Shown: positions 21,385 through 33,200 of the stretch, piece by piece | Layout: every line of letters begins with the position of its first letter | How positions within the stretch are numbered: the stretch's first letter is position 1 | Assembly (NCBI GenBank): GCA_035771165.1 | Contig: JAWNZC010000470.1 | Coordinates: 866,001 to 930,000 of the forward strand | Length of the DNA stretch: 64,000 nucleotides | Direction: 5' to 3' | From: Paragorgia papillata | Lineage: Eukaryota; Cnidaria; Anthozoa; Scleralcyonacea; Coralliidae | Translations under genes and position numbers: made by a program | Notes under the pieces: generated by a model | What the model was told of the DNA's origin: nothing | Seen by the model: the letters and a program-made list of their open reading frames with translations, nothing else | Databases searched by the model: none

Positions 21385-21560
21385 AAACGGGGCATGCCCC
21401 CCCCCAGCTTTGTCGTTAAGTGCCCTTTTAGCAACAGAAAAGTGTCCTTTTTATGATAAAACATGTGTTTCAAGTGTCCTTTTGAAGTCCTAGCCCCTGA
21501 ACAAAGTGCACTTTTGAAGCTGTGCCCCTCTAAGATCGACTTGCTTCCTACGCCACTGTA
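21385..21560 (-). repeat. GGGCAC-rich dispersed repeat, copy 2
   Basis: This is the reverse-orientation relative of the repeat at 18345-18535, sharing AAGTGCCCTTTT, CAACAGAAAAGTG and TTGCTTCCTACGCCACTG. Its ends suggest a decayed hAT-type element. Confidence 0.6.
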
Positions 21561-21905
21561 ACAAACATTTTAATATATGTGGGAGTTGAAAAAATTCCAT
21601 GATGCATGGATGTAAATATCAACATTAATTTTCAGCGCATGTTAATTACGCGACATAGAAAAAATTATCTTAATAATTATTGAAGAGAGCACAAAAGTAC
21701 CGTGTCGGTGGCTTGTATCTTGTTCTTCTGCATTTGGCAGTGACTTATATCATCAGTGCTTTCAAGCAAAGATTGATATGTGCTAACATTTGAATGTTGG
21801 CTCATACAAACTTCCTGGATATCATTATGTGCTAACATTTGAATGTTTGCTCATACAAACTTCCTGAAATGTTTGATGTTTTTATTTTTAGACTCCGGTT
21901 TTATG

Positions 21906-22470
21906 AACACCGCTGCCAAACGTTTGCGCATGCGTAAATTTGCTAGAGTAAACATAGCCTGGTACCCTGGCCCAATCAAAGAATATGGGCCAGGTAACCA
22001 CTAAAGACTTCTGCTTTCCTATTGGTTAAAATTTCGCGCGTTTTTAGTGGCTATGAGTAAAACTGCAATCGTCATAAGTGGATTTAGCCCTGATGACGCG
22101 AGAATGAGATTAGTGGTTACCTGGCCCATATTTCTTTTGAAATTGGACCAAGGTACCAGGCTAGAGTAAACATTGCAAGAGAAGTGGGAACTAGCCGTGG
22201 CAACAACAACCAGACAGTGAAGACTATATATTCATTTGTGTTTAAAAAAAAGGGTAATGAAAATTACGATCGAAGGGGTCATTTCAGAATATGTTACAAT
22301 GTTGACAAAGAATCCATGCACAAATTACATACTTTATCTTTTTGGTGGTATGCTTATAATTTTAACTTTTGTGTCGGACTCTCGCACCAATCCAAATATT
22401 TCAGTGTTTTCCCGCTCTTTTTTGACGTACGAGCTCGGAGCGCGTGCGTAAAACGTTTGGCAGCGGTGTT
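21906..22470. mobile_element. TIR element with 9-bp target duplication (AACACCGCTGCC family), copy 1
   Basis: The ends AACACCGCTGCCAAACG and CGTTTGGCAGCGGTGTT are flanked by exact 9-bp repeats GGTTTTATG (21897-21905 and 22471-22479). Nine-base duplications are typical of Mutator-like elements. It is about 350 bp once the nested element at 21955-22163 is discounted. No transposase. Sibling copies lie at 23136-23797 and 52161-52496, each with its own 9-bp duplication. Confidence 0.9.
21955..22163. mobile_element. Nested TIR element (TAGCCTGGTACC) with 9-bp duplication
   Basis: The ends TAGCCTGGTACC and GGTACCAGGCTA are flanked by GAGTAAACA on both sides (21946-21954 and 22164-22172). It interrupts copy 1 of the AACACCGCTGCC family, so it inserted later. 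A second Mutator-type non-autonomous family is the simplest reading. Confidence 0.85.
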
Positions 22471-22550
22471 GGTTTTATGCATAATAGGCGACTTGCACTA
22501 ATAAGTGATCACGTAATCTCAGTCTTCTTAAAATAGCTGGTATATGGGAT

Positions 22551-23127
22551 TATAAACCTATAAAACGGATATAGGGTGGCGTTTTAAGTTAAATTTCGGA
22601 ATTTTGATTTTCAAAATTTGTGTTGTCGATATATTATATCGTAGCTGGTCACGTGACTATTAAAATAGAAATTTCATGCATGTTCAATTTTTTCAAAAGC
22701 AATTTTTTACAGTCAAACCTCAACAAACATGTAGAAAAACGGTTTGATATCGAGCATGCCAATTTTTAACAGAAAGAAATAACGTCTAGCATGATCAGAA
22801 TACATTTTATTTTTGGTATCATTGCGCTTTTTTGCAATTTGTCATCCAACATGGCGGCCAAAAGCAAAATACATTTAGATACTGTGAAACGTTATAACTC
22901 CTGCTAAAACTAGACATGAACAATATCAAACCGACCCGTTACATGTTTCTTGTAATTTGAGTACAAAATTTTCTTTTGAATATTTTTTTTGTACATGCAT
23001 GAAATTTTTATTAGTCACGTGACCAGCTATAATATCGCTGTTTTCTCCAACACAATGAATTTTTTGAAAATCAAAATTCCGAAATTTTACTTAAAACATC
23101 ATCTTATATCCGTTTTATAGTTATAAT
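22551..23127. mobile_element. Foldback element between two 9-bp-TSD elements
   Basis: The left arm CTATAAAACGGATATA, then TTCGGAATTTTGATTTTC and TAGCTGGTCACGTGACTA, is mirrored on the right by TAGTCACGTGACCAGCTA, GAAAATCAAAATTCCGAAAT and TATATCCGTTTTATAG. No coding capacity. Exact ends are uncertain by tens of bases. Confidence 0.7.
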
Positions 23128-23135
23128 TCTATACC

Positions 23136-23797
23136 AACACCGCTGCGAAACGTTTGCGCATGCGTGAATTATCTACCGGGTGTCCCAAAAGAAACTTGCG
23201 CTGTTTGATTTAATGTAATGTAAAAACTAACATATAACTTTTCATATAAATTTGATCAGCCGTGTTTCCCGACTTTTCTACTCGTTTTTAAAGCGTGCGC
23301 CAAATTCAAACATTTGTATCTCACGTAATATTACATGAAATTTTTAGGGCTGTATATCAAGATCTAAGTTAGCCTTTCCTCAATACAATAAAACTTATTT
23401 GAGTGTAATAGCTTTTATAGTTTTTACGTTACATGAAATCAAACAGCGCGTTACATGAAATCAAAAAGTTTTTTTTGGGACACCCGGTAGAATAAATATC
23501 AAGAGAAGCCGTGGCGACAACCAGACAGCGAAGACTAAGTAAGACTCGACTATTCATTTGTGTTTTAAAAAATTAAAAGGGTAAAGAAAATTACGAAGGG
23601 GTAAATTCAGAATATGTTACAATATTGACAAAGAAGCCATGCACAAATTATCTACCTTATCGTTTCGGTAGTATACTTATAATTTTAACTTTTGTGTCGG
23701 ACTCTCGGATCAGTCCAAATATTTCAGTGTTTTCCCGCTCTTTTTCTGAGGACGAGATCGGACGTCGCGCATGCGCAAAACGTTTGGCAGCGGTGTT
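23136..23797. mobile_element. AACACCGCTGCC family, copy 2, interrupted by a TA element
   Basis: The ends AACACCGCTGCGAAACG and CGTTTGGCAGCGGTGTT are flanked by exact 9-bp repeats TTCTATACC (23127-23135 and 23798-23806). It hosts the element at 23176-23487. With that removed, its length (about 348 bp) equals copy 1. Confidence 0.9.
23176..23487. mobile_element. Nested mariner-type TIR element (CCGGGTGTCCCAAAA)
   Basis: The ends CCGGGTGTCCCAAAAGAAAC and TTTTTTGGGACACCCGG are flanked by TA duplications at 23174-23175 and 23488-23489. A GGGTGTCCCAAAA end is common in Tc1/mariner-type elements. Inner TTTGATTTAATGTAATG and ACATGAAATCAAACAGCG also form an inverted pair. No transposase. Confidence 0.85.
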
Positions 23798-24239
23798 TTC
23801 TATACCTGCTATTTTAGTACGATTGAAATCACGTGACTCTTAGTGCAAGTCGCCTATTGTAGTCATAAAAATATTCAACACTGCGAGCCGCTCTTCTACT
23901 TTCCTTTCATCTCCTCCCTAGACGTACTCTATATAGCACGACAAATCTTCTGACAATTTTTACTTTGATATTTTTTAATACATTTCTCATTTTTTACAAT
24001 AATATTAAACTATTGTATATACTTTACATCGCGACATGCATTTTTTAAGGAAAAAAACAACAAAACCTGTACGAACCATACTCACAAACCTAGTACAATT
24101 TTGGCAAAGCCAGCATGAATACATCCAACAAAAAATAACTGTAAAATATCGACTTGTTTTCACGAGTCTTTATAACTACTTTATCATTTGTAAATAACAA
24201 GCAAAGAAAATTACAAAGCCAACATTAAAGAACTGTATC

Positions 24240-24545
24240 CTTATTTATACATTATTATTTATTAATTTATTATCGAGTCGGTTTTCTTTGTTCTTCCGAG
24301 GTCTTTATATCGCATAAAGACCTTGAATACTAATTAGATACGAAATGAAGAAAAAAACAAGGAAAATCTTTGTCCAAGGTGGAAAAAAAAGACAAAACTG
24401 TTGGAAAACCTCCTCGATAATAAATTAAGTCAGATAAATCCCTCGAACGTCGGGATGTATGCGATATAAAGCCCTCGGGTCTTTATATAGCATACATCCC
24501 TCGTTCTCGAGATTTATCTATTACTTCTTATTTAAACTTCCCCTG
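24240..24545. mobile_element. ATAAATTA...GATTTATCT element, copy 1
   Basis: It shares GGTTTTCTTTGTTCTT, TTATATCGCATAAAG, CCTCCTCGATAATAAATTAA and CGTCGGGATGTATGCGATAT with 59085-59395, which lies in the opposite orientation. It has a strong terminal hairpin around GATGTATGCGATATAAAGCC. No coding capacity. Confidence 0.7.
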
Positions 24546-24794
24546 AAAGTAATAAACAGACTTTAGGGCAATTTTACATCGTTCATGTGACAACGAGCAA
24601 GTCTCTCTTTGGTGTAATACGTAACTTCAATATACAACCCTAAAGCGAGGATCATTTACTAATCGAAGAAGCCCCTTTTGTTCTTCAAAAGGACGTATCT
24701 ATATGCAATATATATACCAAGAAAACCGATGAATTATAATGCTATGTAATTGCTCATTGCCAGAACCATCACGAGAAAGTTGCGTTGCAAGTTG

Positions 24795-25260
24795 AAGAAA
24801 AATGTTGCCCGTATTACCTCACCTTAAATTGCTAATTTATTATCAAGTCTACTTGCTTGTGAAGAGGTGAACTCTTGTGAGGACGCTAGCAGCGTACATA
24901 TAGTCGACTAGGTACGCTGCTAGCGTCCTCACAAGTAGACTTGATAACAAATTAGCAATTTGGGGTGAGGTAATACGGGCAACATTTTTTTTCAACTTGC
25001 AACGCAACTTTGTTGCAAGTATCACCACCCACCTTAAATATTGTCACGCAACAATGATTTTGTTGCGAGTTGAACAAATTTTGTTAAAAAAGGTAGACTC
25101 CAGTGCTACTTGCTGCAACATGCTGACTCAACTTGCAACAAAATCATTGTTGCGTGACAATATTTAAGGTAGGTGGTAATACGTGCAACATTAATGCTTT
25201 TCAACTTGCAACGCAACAATGTTGCAGCAATTTGTTGCTCGTATTACATCACCTTTATTA
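24795..25260. repeat. Inverted GTAATACGGGCAACA / TTGCAACTTG element cluster
   Basis: A 150-bp hairpin (24826-24972, arms TAAATTGCTAATTTATTATC and complement, centred on GTCGACTA) sits within outer repeats TTGCCCGTATTACCTCACC and GGTGAGGTAATACGGGCAAC. Related TTGCAACTTGCAACGCAAC blocks continue to 25260. The same family recurs at 41650-41965. Confidence 0.65.
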
Positions 25261-25555
25261 CAGTTGGAAAATCAAAACGCATGCCAACATGATGTACCGT
25301 AGCCTCCATGACCATTCAGTAATGGATATGTTTTGTTGGAAATCCTCTTCGATTAGTAAATAAGTTCGCTTAAACCTCGAATTGAAACGTACCTCCATTA
25401 AACGGAAGAAAATAGCAAGCTGCCTTTATATTTATAATTGTATTATAAATAACATTTTAAAACTCATTAATAATTCATGAGGAAAACACAAAGAAAATCC
25501 ATGTTTAATGAGGGTCTATATATGTGATATAGATTCCTCTTGATTATTAGTTATT

Positions 25556-25672
25556 GGCGTAGTAATTTTTCTAAAAAAAACGTCTAAGTCGAGAAAATCA
25601 AAGCTAAAGTAAACTTTAGCTTTGATTTTCTCGACTTAGATGGTTTTTTTTTAGAAAAATTACTACGCCAAT
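25556..25672. repeat. Near-perfect hairpin element
   Basis: GGCGTAGTAATTTTTCTAAA pairs with TTTAGAAAAATTACTACGCC. Further in, GTCGAGAAAATCAAAGCTAA pairs with TTAGCTTTGATTTTCTCGAC. Related arms separated by extra sequence occur at about 41085-41440. Confidence 0.75.
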
Positions 25673-25939
25673 AACTTACCAAATAGATTGTTTTAGAAGT
25701 AATTTACCCCGATACAGAACGGCCACTCATTCTGTAAATAGTACATATTGGTTTTATACCTTTAATATGGTATTCAATATAGTTTTGTTTTTGTATTTAT
25801 AATACTATATAGAACTGAGGACGATTTAAGAAAATCTTACCCCAATCATCAATGGGGCAACAGTCGTCGGGCTACAATAGACTGGAAAGATGTTCAATCC
25901 AAATCAAGAAGTATTAATGGACATATTTTAATTGACAAT

Positions 25940-26125
25940 TTGACATATTTTATGTAATATTTAAAACACGTGATGCGAGTGTTTTGAATGGCTTCAAAAA
26001 CGATTCGTTATTGGATGTTATGTTCATTAGTATTCTTTATATAAAATTGTACGTTCATTAGTATTCTTTATATAAAATTGTATGTTCATTAGTATTCTTT
26101 CTGACGGCAAGAAGTTTTATCAGGT
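25940..26125. repeat. AAAACACG element fragment with 33-bp tandem copies
   Basis: An AAAACACG...GAGTGTTTTGAATGGC piece is followed by about two and a half copies of a unit starting TGTTCATTAGTATTCTTTAT. The same arrangement, more diverged, is at about 3750-3880. Confidence 0.65.
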
Positions 26126-26420
26126 ATATAAAACCACGGACATGGTACTGATTTCCTTTGTGTTTTCCTCATGAATTATTAATGAGTTTTTGAAATTTTA
26201 TTTATATTTGATTTTTGTTTCTTGTAATGAATATATTAATTTATGTTATAGCCATTGAACATAGATAAAAAATACCGTTGAAGTGATTCAATTAAGTATC
26301 GTCATTAAAGATTATTATTATACATCCCACTGGTCTCCGGTCTTAAAGGGGTGTACATGTATATGGCTTTTAAAACCTCCGTTTTCACTATTTATATAAT
26401 TTTAACTCTGCATGGTCTTA

Positions 26421-26643
26421 CAGTCATTTGCAACTCACTTTTCACCCAAATCTTCGGAAGTTCGTTCCGAAGTTCCCAAGTACGTTGGGAAGTTCAAAGT
26501 TCGTTTTTAACTACGCATTTGATTGGCTACTAGGAACCAAGCAACCAATCAAATGTGTAGTTCAAAACGAACTTCCCAACGAACTTGCGAACTTCGGAAT
26601 GAACTTCCGAATATTTGGGTGTAAAGCGAGTTGCAAATGACTG
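26421..26643. mobile_element. TA-flanked TIR element (CAGTCATTTGCAACTC family), copy 2
   Basis: The ends CAGTCATTTGCAACTC and GAGTTGCAAATGACTG lie between TA dinucleotides at 26419-26420 and 26644-26645. Nearly the whole element is stem, including ATTTGATTGGCTACTAGGAA and its complement. It is a compact relative of 9654-10156. Confidence 0.85.
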
Positions 26644-27260
26644 TAAGCACAAGACTTATTATATGTGATAGTGTGATTAAACGAGCTGAATATAGATAAA
26701 CGCGTGTTAAGACATCTAAAAATGTTCACGAATAAAGATATCATTTTTGATTAACCCGAAAACAATCTCATGTTCAGACCTGGTGAAAAAAAGTGGGATC
26801 TCTGGATCCTAGATCCTGAAGAACATTTGCTAAGACCTTAAGATTGAGGAACATTTTGGGTTCTACACACGTACTTTAAGAATGAATTTTGAATGAATTT
26901 AAGAATGTCATTTGAGATAAAACTTGAAGATTATTTTGTTTCCTCTGTACAGTCACAGGTATTCCAACCAACATAATTCAATTCTCCATTTTCGGGATGT
27001 TCCTCACTAAACCTCAGCTGAAATATTATTTGTGAGAATTGAGGAACGTATAAATCAGAAAAAAATATCAAAGTGGAACTCGTCGAGTTAATAATATATG
27101 GTCAAATTTTCCATTGCTTTCACGCAAGAGAAAGTTTGTTTTTTGTTTCACGAAATAAAGAATGATATAATTTTTGTTAAGCCATCCTATAGAAAAGTAA
27201 ATATACTCTTAAAATCAATAAATATATTTATAATTATGTAAAGCTAATTTCTCTGTTAAT

Positions 27261-30200
27261 TTACTTTGTAAAAAACTTATTAGCAACAGGAATACTGCAG
27301 CATTTGAGCCCATGGATTGCAAAAGGAAGAGAAGCAACAACTGACCATTCATGCTTCTCACAATCAAAACACTCCGTTTCAGAAGTACATAACGCATTGC
27401 GGTCACATCCTCCAACGATATAAACTTTGTTATCATCCACAGCAATGCCAGCGTCCCAACGAGCAGTACTTGCATTTGGTATAACAGACCATTCATCAAT
27501 ATCAGGAGAGTAAACTTCACCAGAGTTCAAGTGACACGTGCCGTCCCATCCACCTACACAACATTCAAACAACTTTGTCAGTAACTTGGTTTTTGCGCAC
27601 TCTCCTCCTTTTTCGTGCACTAAATTGCGGGAAAATTTCCCCCTCCTTGGTCTTAGACACCCAGAGTTGCCTTCTCAGCCCGAGTTTTGCCCAATAATTT
27701 AGCGCACAAAAATACCCTCTGCATGCACAAGAGTGATTCTTACGTAATGATACCACGGTCTTGTTTAAAATGGCTGCCATGACGTCATGTGCAAATCAAG
27801 CATTGAATAAGACCCACGTACCCAGACATCATCCATCGTATGCAGACAACTAGCCTGCGTAGCGGCGCTTGGGGTTGGGAGGGGGGGATACAGCGACGAA
27901 GTCGCGAGCGAGTGCATGGAGAGGGAGGAAGCACCTGCACGAAAGACCCATGTTTTTGGATTTCCGCCCCTAGTAATCCAGTGTTTAGCGGGTTTCCTCA
28001 GAGCACGACGTAACGCATGATTGGATTTCACTTTTCGCGTAGAAATATATCGCTGCGGTGATCATGATTATTCATGTCTGAAACTTCGAAAAAAATAGTG
28101 AAGGAAAGGGACGAAAACAAAAGGAGGCAAGCGGTAACGATAATTGCAGGTTCTGTGATTGCCAGCTGACCGCACTCAGTATTGGAAGTAAGAACTCATT
28201 TGAAAATTTATTCAAGCCATCGCGTAGACAAGAGAGCCAAGACTTGGTTCTGGTAGAAGCATGCGAGTCCATTGGCTTTTAAATAAGTTATTACCAATAC
28301 GCACTGGAACTCTGTCCGAGCGAATTTGTAGGCCTTGTGGAATTATCTTCCACAAGGATAGATAAGAAACGCTGCCGACCACAATAGCAGCGATCTGAGT
28401 GATGTTCTGGTGAAGGACAACCCGTGAACCACTTCTTTCTCACGATTTCTGCGGTGGCAAAGATTATTTTGAACGAACATTTACGAATATCTTCCAGAGG
28501 TATTAGCGACGCATCAATCGCTTTCTCGCTCGCCAGCACCTCTGCCCGCGCTGCCGGGTTTAGGCCCGTTTAGCGGAAGGCGGGAACAAATAAAGGCCTG
28601 ACATTCAGGTTAAATAACCTTAGATTTCCATGTCATCCAGTTGGTCCCTAACAATACTATCCAAGCTAGGAGAGATCACAATGATAGCTGCTTTTCCTGC
28701 CAACTGGTAATCACACGCTCGCACAAACGTTTCATAAATCAAGCTCTTGCCAAACCCCGTAGGCAAGACAGCCAAAACATCTTTTCCTGCCAACCAGAAG
28801 CTAAATGAATATCTGATAACGCTTTGGAAAGAATATCATCAACGCACGATTCTTCTACCAAGGAAAGCCCTGAATAGTGTATACTAATGAATTTGTCAGC
28901 CAATCAGAATTTTGCGGTCGCTGACGGCCGCGGAAATCCAAAAATATGGGGTCTTTCGTGCAGGCGCTCCTTCTCCCTCCCCCTCCCTTTTCTTACCTCC
29001 CCCTCCCCTTTCTTCCCTCCCCTTCCCCTTTCTTCCCTCCCCTTTCCCCCTCTCCACTCGCTCGCTCGTCGCCGCATGCCCCCCAAGGCCTCAACACCAA
29101 GCGCCGCTACGCAGCGGCTAGGGCCTATATATAGGCTCGCAAGTCAACATCAAGTTGAAGCTCAGACAGGAAGAGCCCAATCAAAGAGTAGACAGCGAAT
29201 GGAGTTCAGTCCATGACACGAAAAGTTCAGTCTCAAACACGAAAAGTTTAATCACGGAAACGAAGAATTTAATCACAGACATATAGAAGCAAGTCTCGCG
29301 CACGAAGAGTTTGGTATACCGAGCACAAAGAGTTCAATTTTGGGCCCAATGGACAATGCTAGAAGGTTTAACTAGGTCTGGGAACATTTCAAATTAGTAG
29401 ACAATCTTGGATTAACAATCATCCCACAACTTACCAATCACATATATTTTTCCATTGCAAAAAGCGCCACAAGCACTGGCACGTTTGTTGGACAATGATG
29501 AAACCTCACACCAAGTATCAGTAGCTGGATCATATTTCTCAACTGAATTAAGGGACATGCCATAATAATTAACCCCTCCAATCACATACAAGTCACGACA
29601 ACCAACAACACAAGCACTACTTCTCGTTGATTCCATTGGACAAATCATAGACCACGTGTCGGTGCCAGGAGAATACTTTTCAACTGAATTCTGACGTACA
29701 TTATTCTCATCACAACCACCAACAGCATACATTGTCCCTAGAAGAAAAATATAAATAAACCAAATTATTATCAAATAAACCAAACATTTCATATTAAGCT
29801 CACAATTATTAAAATCACATTAATGACATTATTTATTCAGTTTTTATCAGATTGAAACAAGACGCTTTTTGTTTTGCGTGTTGTCTTTCCAGAATTATGG
29901 ACATTTTAAAAAGTGCAATTATAATACAAACATAATCAATCAGTAACATGTTTGAGAAAGTTGCTCATGTAAGCTACTAGTGTAGTCTTGACTCTTGAGA
30001 ACGACTGTTAGTGGTGGTAGTGACGGACATTTCGACGGCCTAAGCGGTGGTCATCTTCAGAGCGGTTAGAGTCAAGAGACTTGACATGAAATCATTTTTA
30101 AATAATACATAAATTAGTCAATAATTACTGGTGAGCCTTAGCGAGTCAGCACACTATTCTGATGTTACGGCGAGTTTCAGTTTGACAGTCAAGGATGTCG

Positions 30201-33200
30201 GGATGTTGGATGTCAGTAAGGCGCATGCGCGTAGCTTTGCGTGATGTCAGTCACATTTGCGCATGCGCTTTCCGTGAAGATCGATTCGCAGTTCGTTCTC
30301 GCACATAAGTGTTTTTATTTGCTTGTGAAGGTATTCATGAAGGTTAAGGAAGTCGAGAGAAAAGATTCGTCTGTTGAGGGCAACTATTATTCGCCCCAAG
30401 TATTATTTGCCCACGGCATTGAGGCCAAGTATTATTTGTTATTCACCCAGTTATTCACCCAGTTATTCACCCAGTTATTCAACGTGGGATGTTCCATTGG
30501 TAGTAGACTCGTATTCCATAGCATTGGGGTTCAGGATGGTCCCAGGATCGTCGCTCACATTCCTACTGGTAAGCTGAATTGTGTCGGTTGTGCTTTGCGC
30601 GGAACCAGTCGAGGAGACCTCCACATCACGATCAAGAACATTTGTATCCATAGCATTATCCTGCCTTTGTCCATCAGGATTTCGAGTGTTCGCCATGATA
30701 CCATCGTCTGGTTCATCACTTGTGCTAGCAGGTGTTGGGGTTAGTTCAGGAGGAGGTGTAGTTCATCGTCAGAATCCGTATCTGTTGTGTTGTGCTCTGC
30801 CACGTCTGGCATCGTTGGGTCCGTCTTTCTTTGAGAGCGCTTGGAAATTCTTAGACGCGGTGGTCGGATGAAGGCATCTTTGAGATGTTCGGCTCGTCGA
30901 GATATCCAACGGTGTTGCTTCACATGTCTCAGTTTGTAGCTTGATCCTCCCCCACGAACTTGGATGATCTCCCAGGGACCATTAGCCTTTCTCACGCGGG
31001 GGTTTTCGGGCGTACACATACTGGCTGACTGTGTACGGGGCATAAGGCCTGGTTTGCCTATTGGTAGTTTTTCCATGACGTTTGGTCTTCTCTTTGATAA
31101 TTCGATCTCGAATTGTCGCTTGCAGCTCGCGATTGTACAACGTGTGTTGGTGAGGGTTAGCATCATTCTGTGTGGAATCAACTGGGTCAAATGGGTTTCG
31201 AGCGTTGTCACCAAATGCAGCTTTGAACGGTGTTACTTTCGTTGTGGTGTGAACTGCATTATTCATGTGAAATAGGGCAGATGCCATGCGATCATCCCAT
31301 TCCATGCTCGATTAGTGTTGCTTGAAGTTTGGCTTTCAGCGTCTGGTTTGCTCTTTCGGTTGCGCCATTGGCTTGAGGGTGGTAGGCTGCAGTCTTAGAG
31401 TGGTGGATGCCATACTGGTTAAGCAACGCATGAACGGGATGCTTGCTTCTATCGGATAGACGTTGACATGTGCTTGACAAGACTGCTCATCCCGGAGCAG
31501 CGTCAACTTCAGAAAATCTTCGGCGCATATACTGGTGGCCGGATATCAACAAAGACATCACCGACTATGTGCGATCCTGCGAAACTTGTGCCACCACAAA
31601 ACCCAATATACACCCACGAGTCCCACCGGTTCAATTAACCGACACTCCCTCAGCTCCATTTGAGAAACTTGGTGTGGACCTAATTGGACCATTCGACCCT
31701 TCTACGCGAGGAAACAGATTTGCTCTAGTGGTTCACTGCCACTTTTCGAAGTTCACTCAAGCCGAACCACTGTCCAACAAAGAAGCACAGACCGTCGCCA
31801 ACGCACTCGAGCGCTTGTTGTTACTTTTTGGCCTGAGAACTCGCACAATCGTTTCTGACAGAGGCACAGAGTTTGTATGGAAAGCCTCCAGGGTTGCTGG
31901 TACCAAACTGCTGGGTAGTACTAACAAGCCTTCAGGTTTGGTTGGGTCATCGCTCGATTGACCTGTCGATCAACGATTTCAGCCAATGGGAATTTTGCGT
32001 TCGGAAACAAGTAGCTGGTTTCCAGGGCGCAGTTGGGGAACGAAGTCCATGTCAGCAATTTCCGCAAGCCAACGTTGAATCTTCCTGCTCTTGTACTGCA
32101 AGGTGCGTGCCCATTTGAGTGCCTCGTGGTCTGTACGCCAGATAAATTGCCTTCCGGATAGGTACACGCGCCAATCGTCAAAAGCTTCGACAGCGCTAAG
32201 CATCTCCTTTACTCTGGTTTGGTAGTTCCGTTGCCTTGCCGATAGTGTGCGTGAGCGAAATGCGATTGGCCTTTCCGGTCCATCCTTTTGAGCTTGCATC
32301 AGAACAGCTCCCAACTGGTTATCAGACGCGTCTGTCTCGACAATTAACGGTAGAGCGCCAGGTCCTGTGTCCGGCAAGGATAATATGCACTGAGGCGACA
32401 GTAGAGCTTTCTTAAGGGAGTCCAGTGCCGTTTGGGCATCGGAGGTCCAGTTAAACTGTTTGCCAGGTCGGGCTTCTCTTATGGTCGCTCTTATGGGCTC
32501 CGCTCGATGTACAAAGTTATCAATGAATTTGCGGTAATAGCCGAACAATCCGTAGACACGCTCTGCTTCCCTCTTGGACGTTGGTGCTCGCACGTCCCGA
32601 ATGGACTGTCGATTCTTCTCGTTTGGCTTGATCAAACCGTTTCCCACGACGTGACCTAGAAAGTCAACTTCAGGTTTGCCTAGCTGTACTTTCGATGCTT
32701 TAACCTTCAATCCAGCAGTTTGCAAACCGGGTGAGGACAGCTTCAAGTTGAACCCAGTGTTCTTTCCAGGTCCTTGTACCAATCAAGCAGTGGCGTAGCC
32801 AAGGGGGGGCGACGGCCCCCCCAATGGTCTTCCAGGCCATTCCTGTGAAAAGTTTAAATCCGGGGAGAAACTTGTTGGGGGGGGGGGGGGGGTAATGATG
32901 TTACGTAGTGAAGCCTTCAAGGGAGAAGCAAGTTGACTCGTAATGATATTACTATATATTACTGTTTTAATATGCACGAAAATATTAAACGATCTGCGGC
33001 TTCGACGTTAAACGCAATGTAGCGCAATTCATCAAGGTCGTATATTTGACCTTGTGATTCTGCACAAACGTGCTGTCGCGCTTACGTGTAATCAACTTAA
33101 TCCTTATCCCCCTTAAGCAATGTAAGATTATATGCCGCAGTTGTAAAGTACCTACGTACATATAGCTATATTTAGAATGACAAGGCAAGGTTTACTGTTG

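Larger units (their letters stand above)
23850..27200. other. Gene-free repeat-rich stretch
   Basis: No exon or RNA gene was recognised between the 9-bp-TSD elements and the end of the KLHL gene. Separately listed are inverted elements at 24240-24545, 24795-25260, 25556-25672, 25940-26125 and 26421-26643. Confidence 0.6.

Noticed and set aside
22184..22501. 105-codon open frame with hydrophobic stretches
   Set aside because: It lies inside the AACACCGCTGCC element, is interrupted or shifted in the sibling copies and has no family.
28887..29216. Proline/serine-rich open frames over a pyrimidine-rich CCCTCCCC tract
   Set aside because: Low-complexity sequence within the foldback element arm; three frames are open at once and none has a recognisable domain.
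30241..30744. 167-codon plus-strand open frame
   Set aside because: It runs antisense to the integrase tail of the Ty3/gypsy element and across its 12-bp repeats; a shadow frame.
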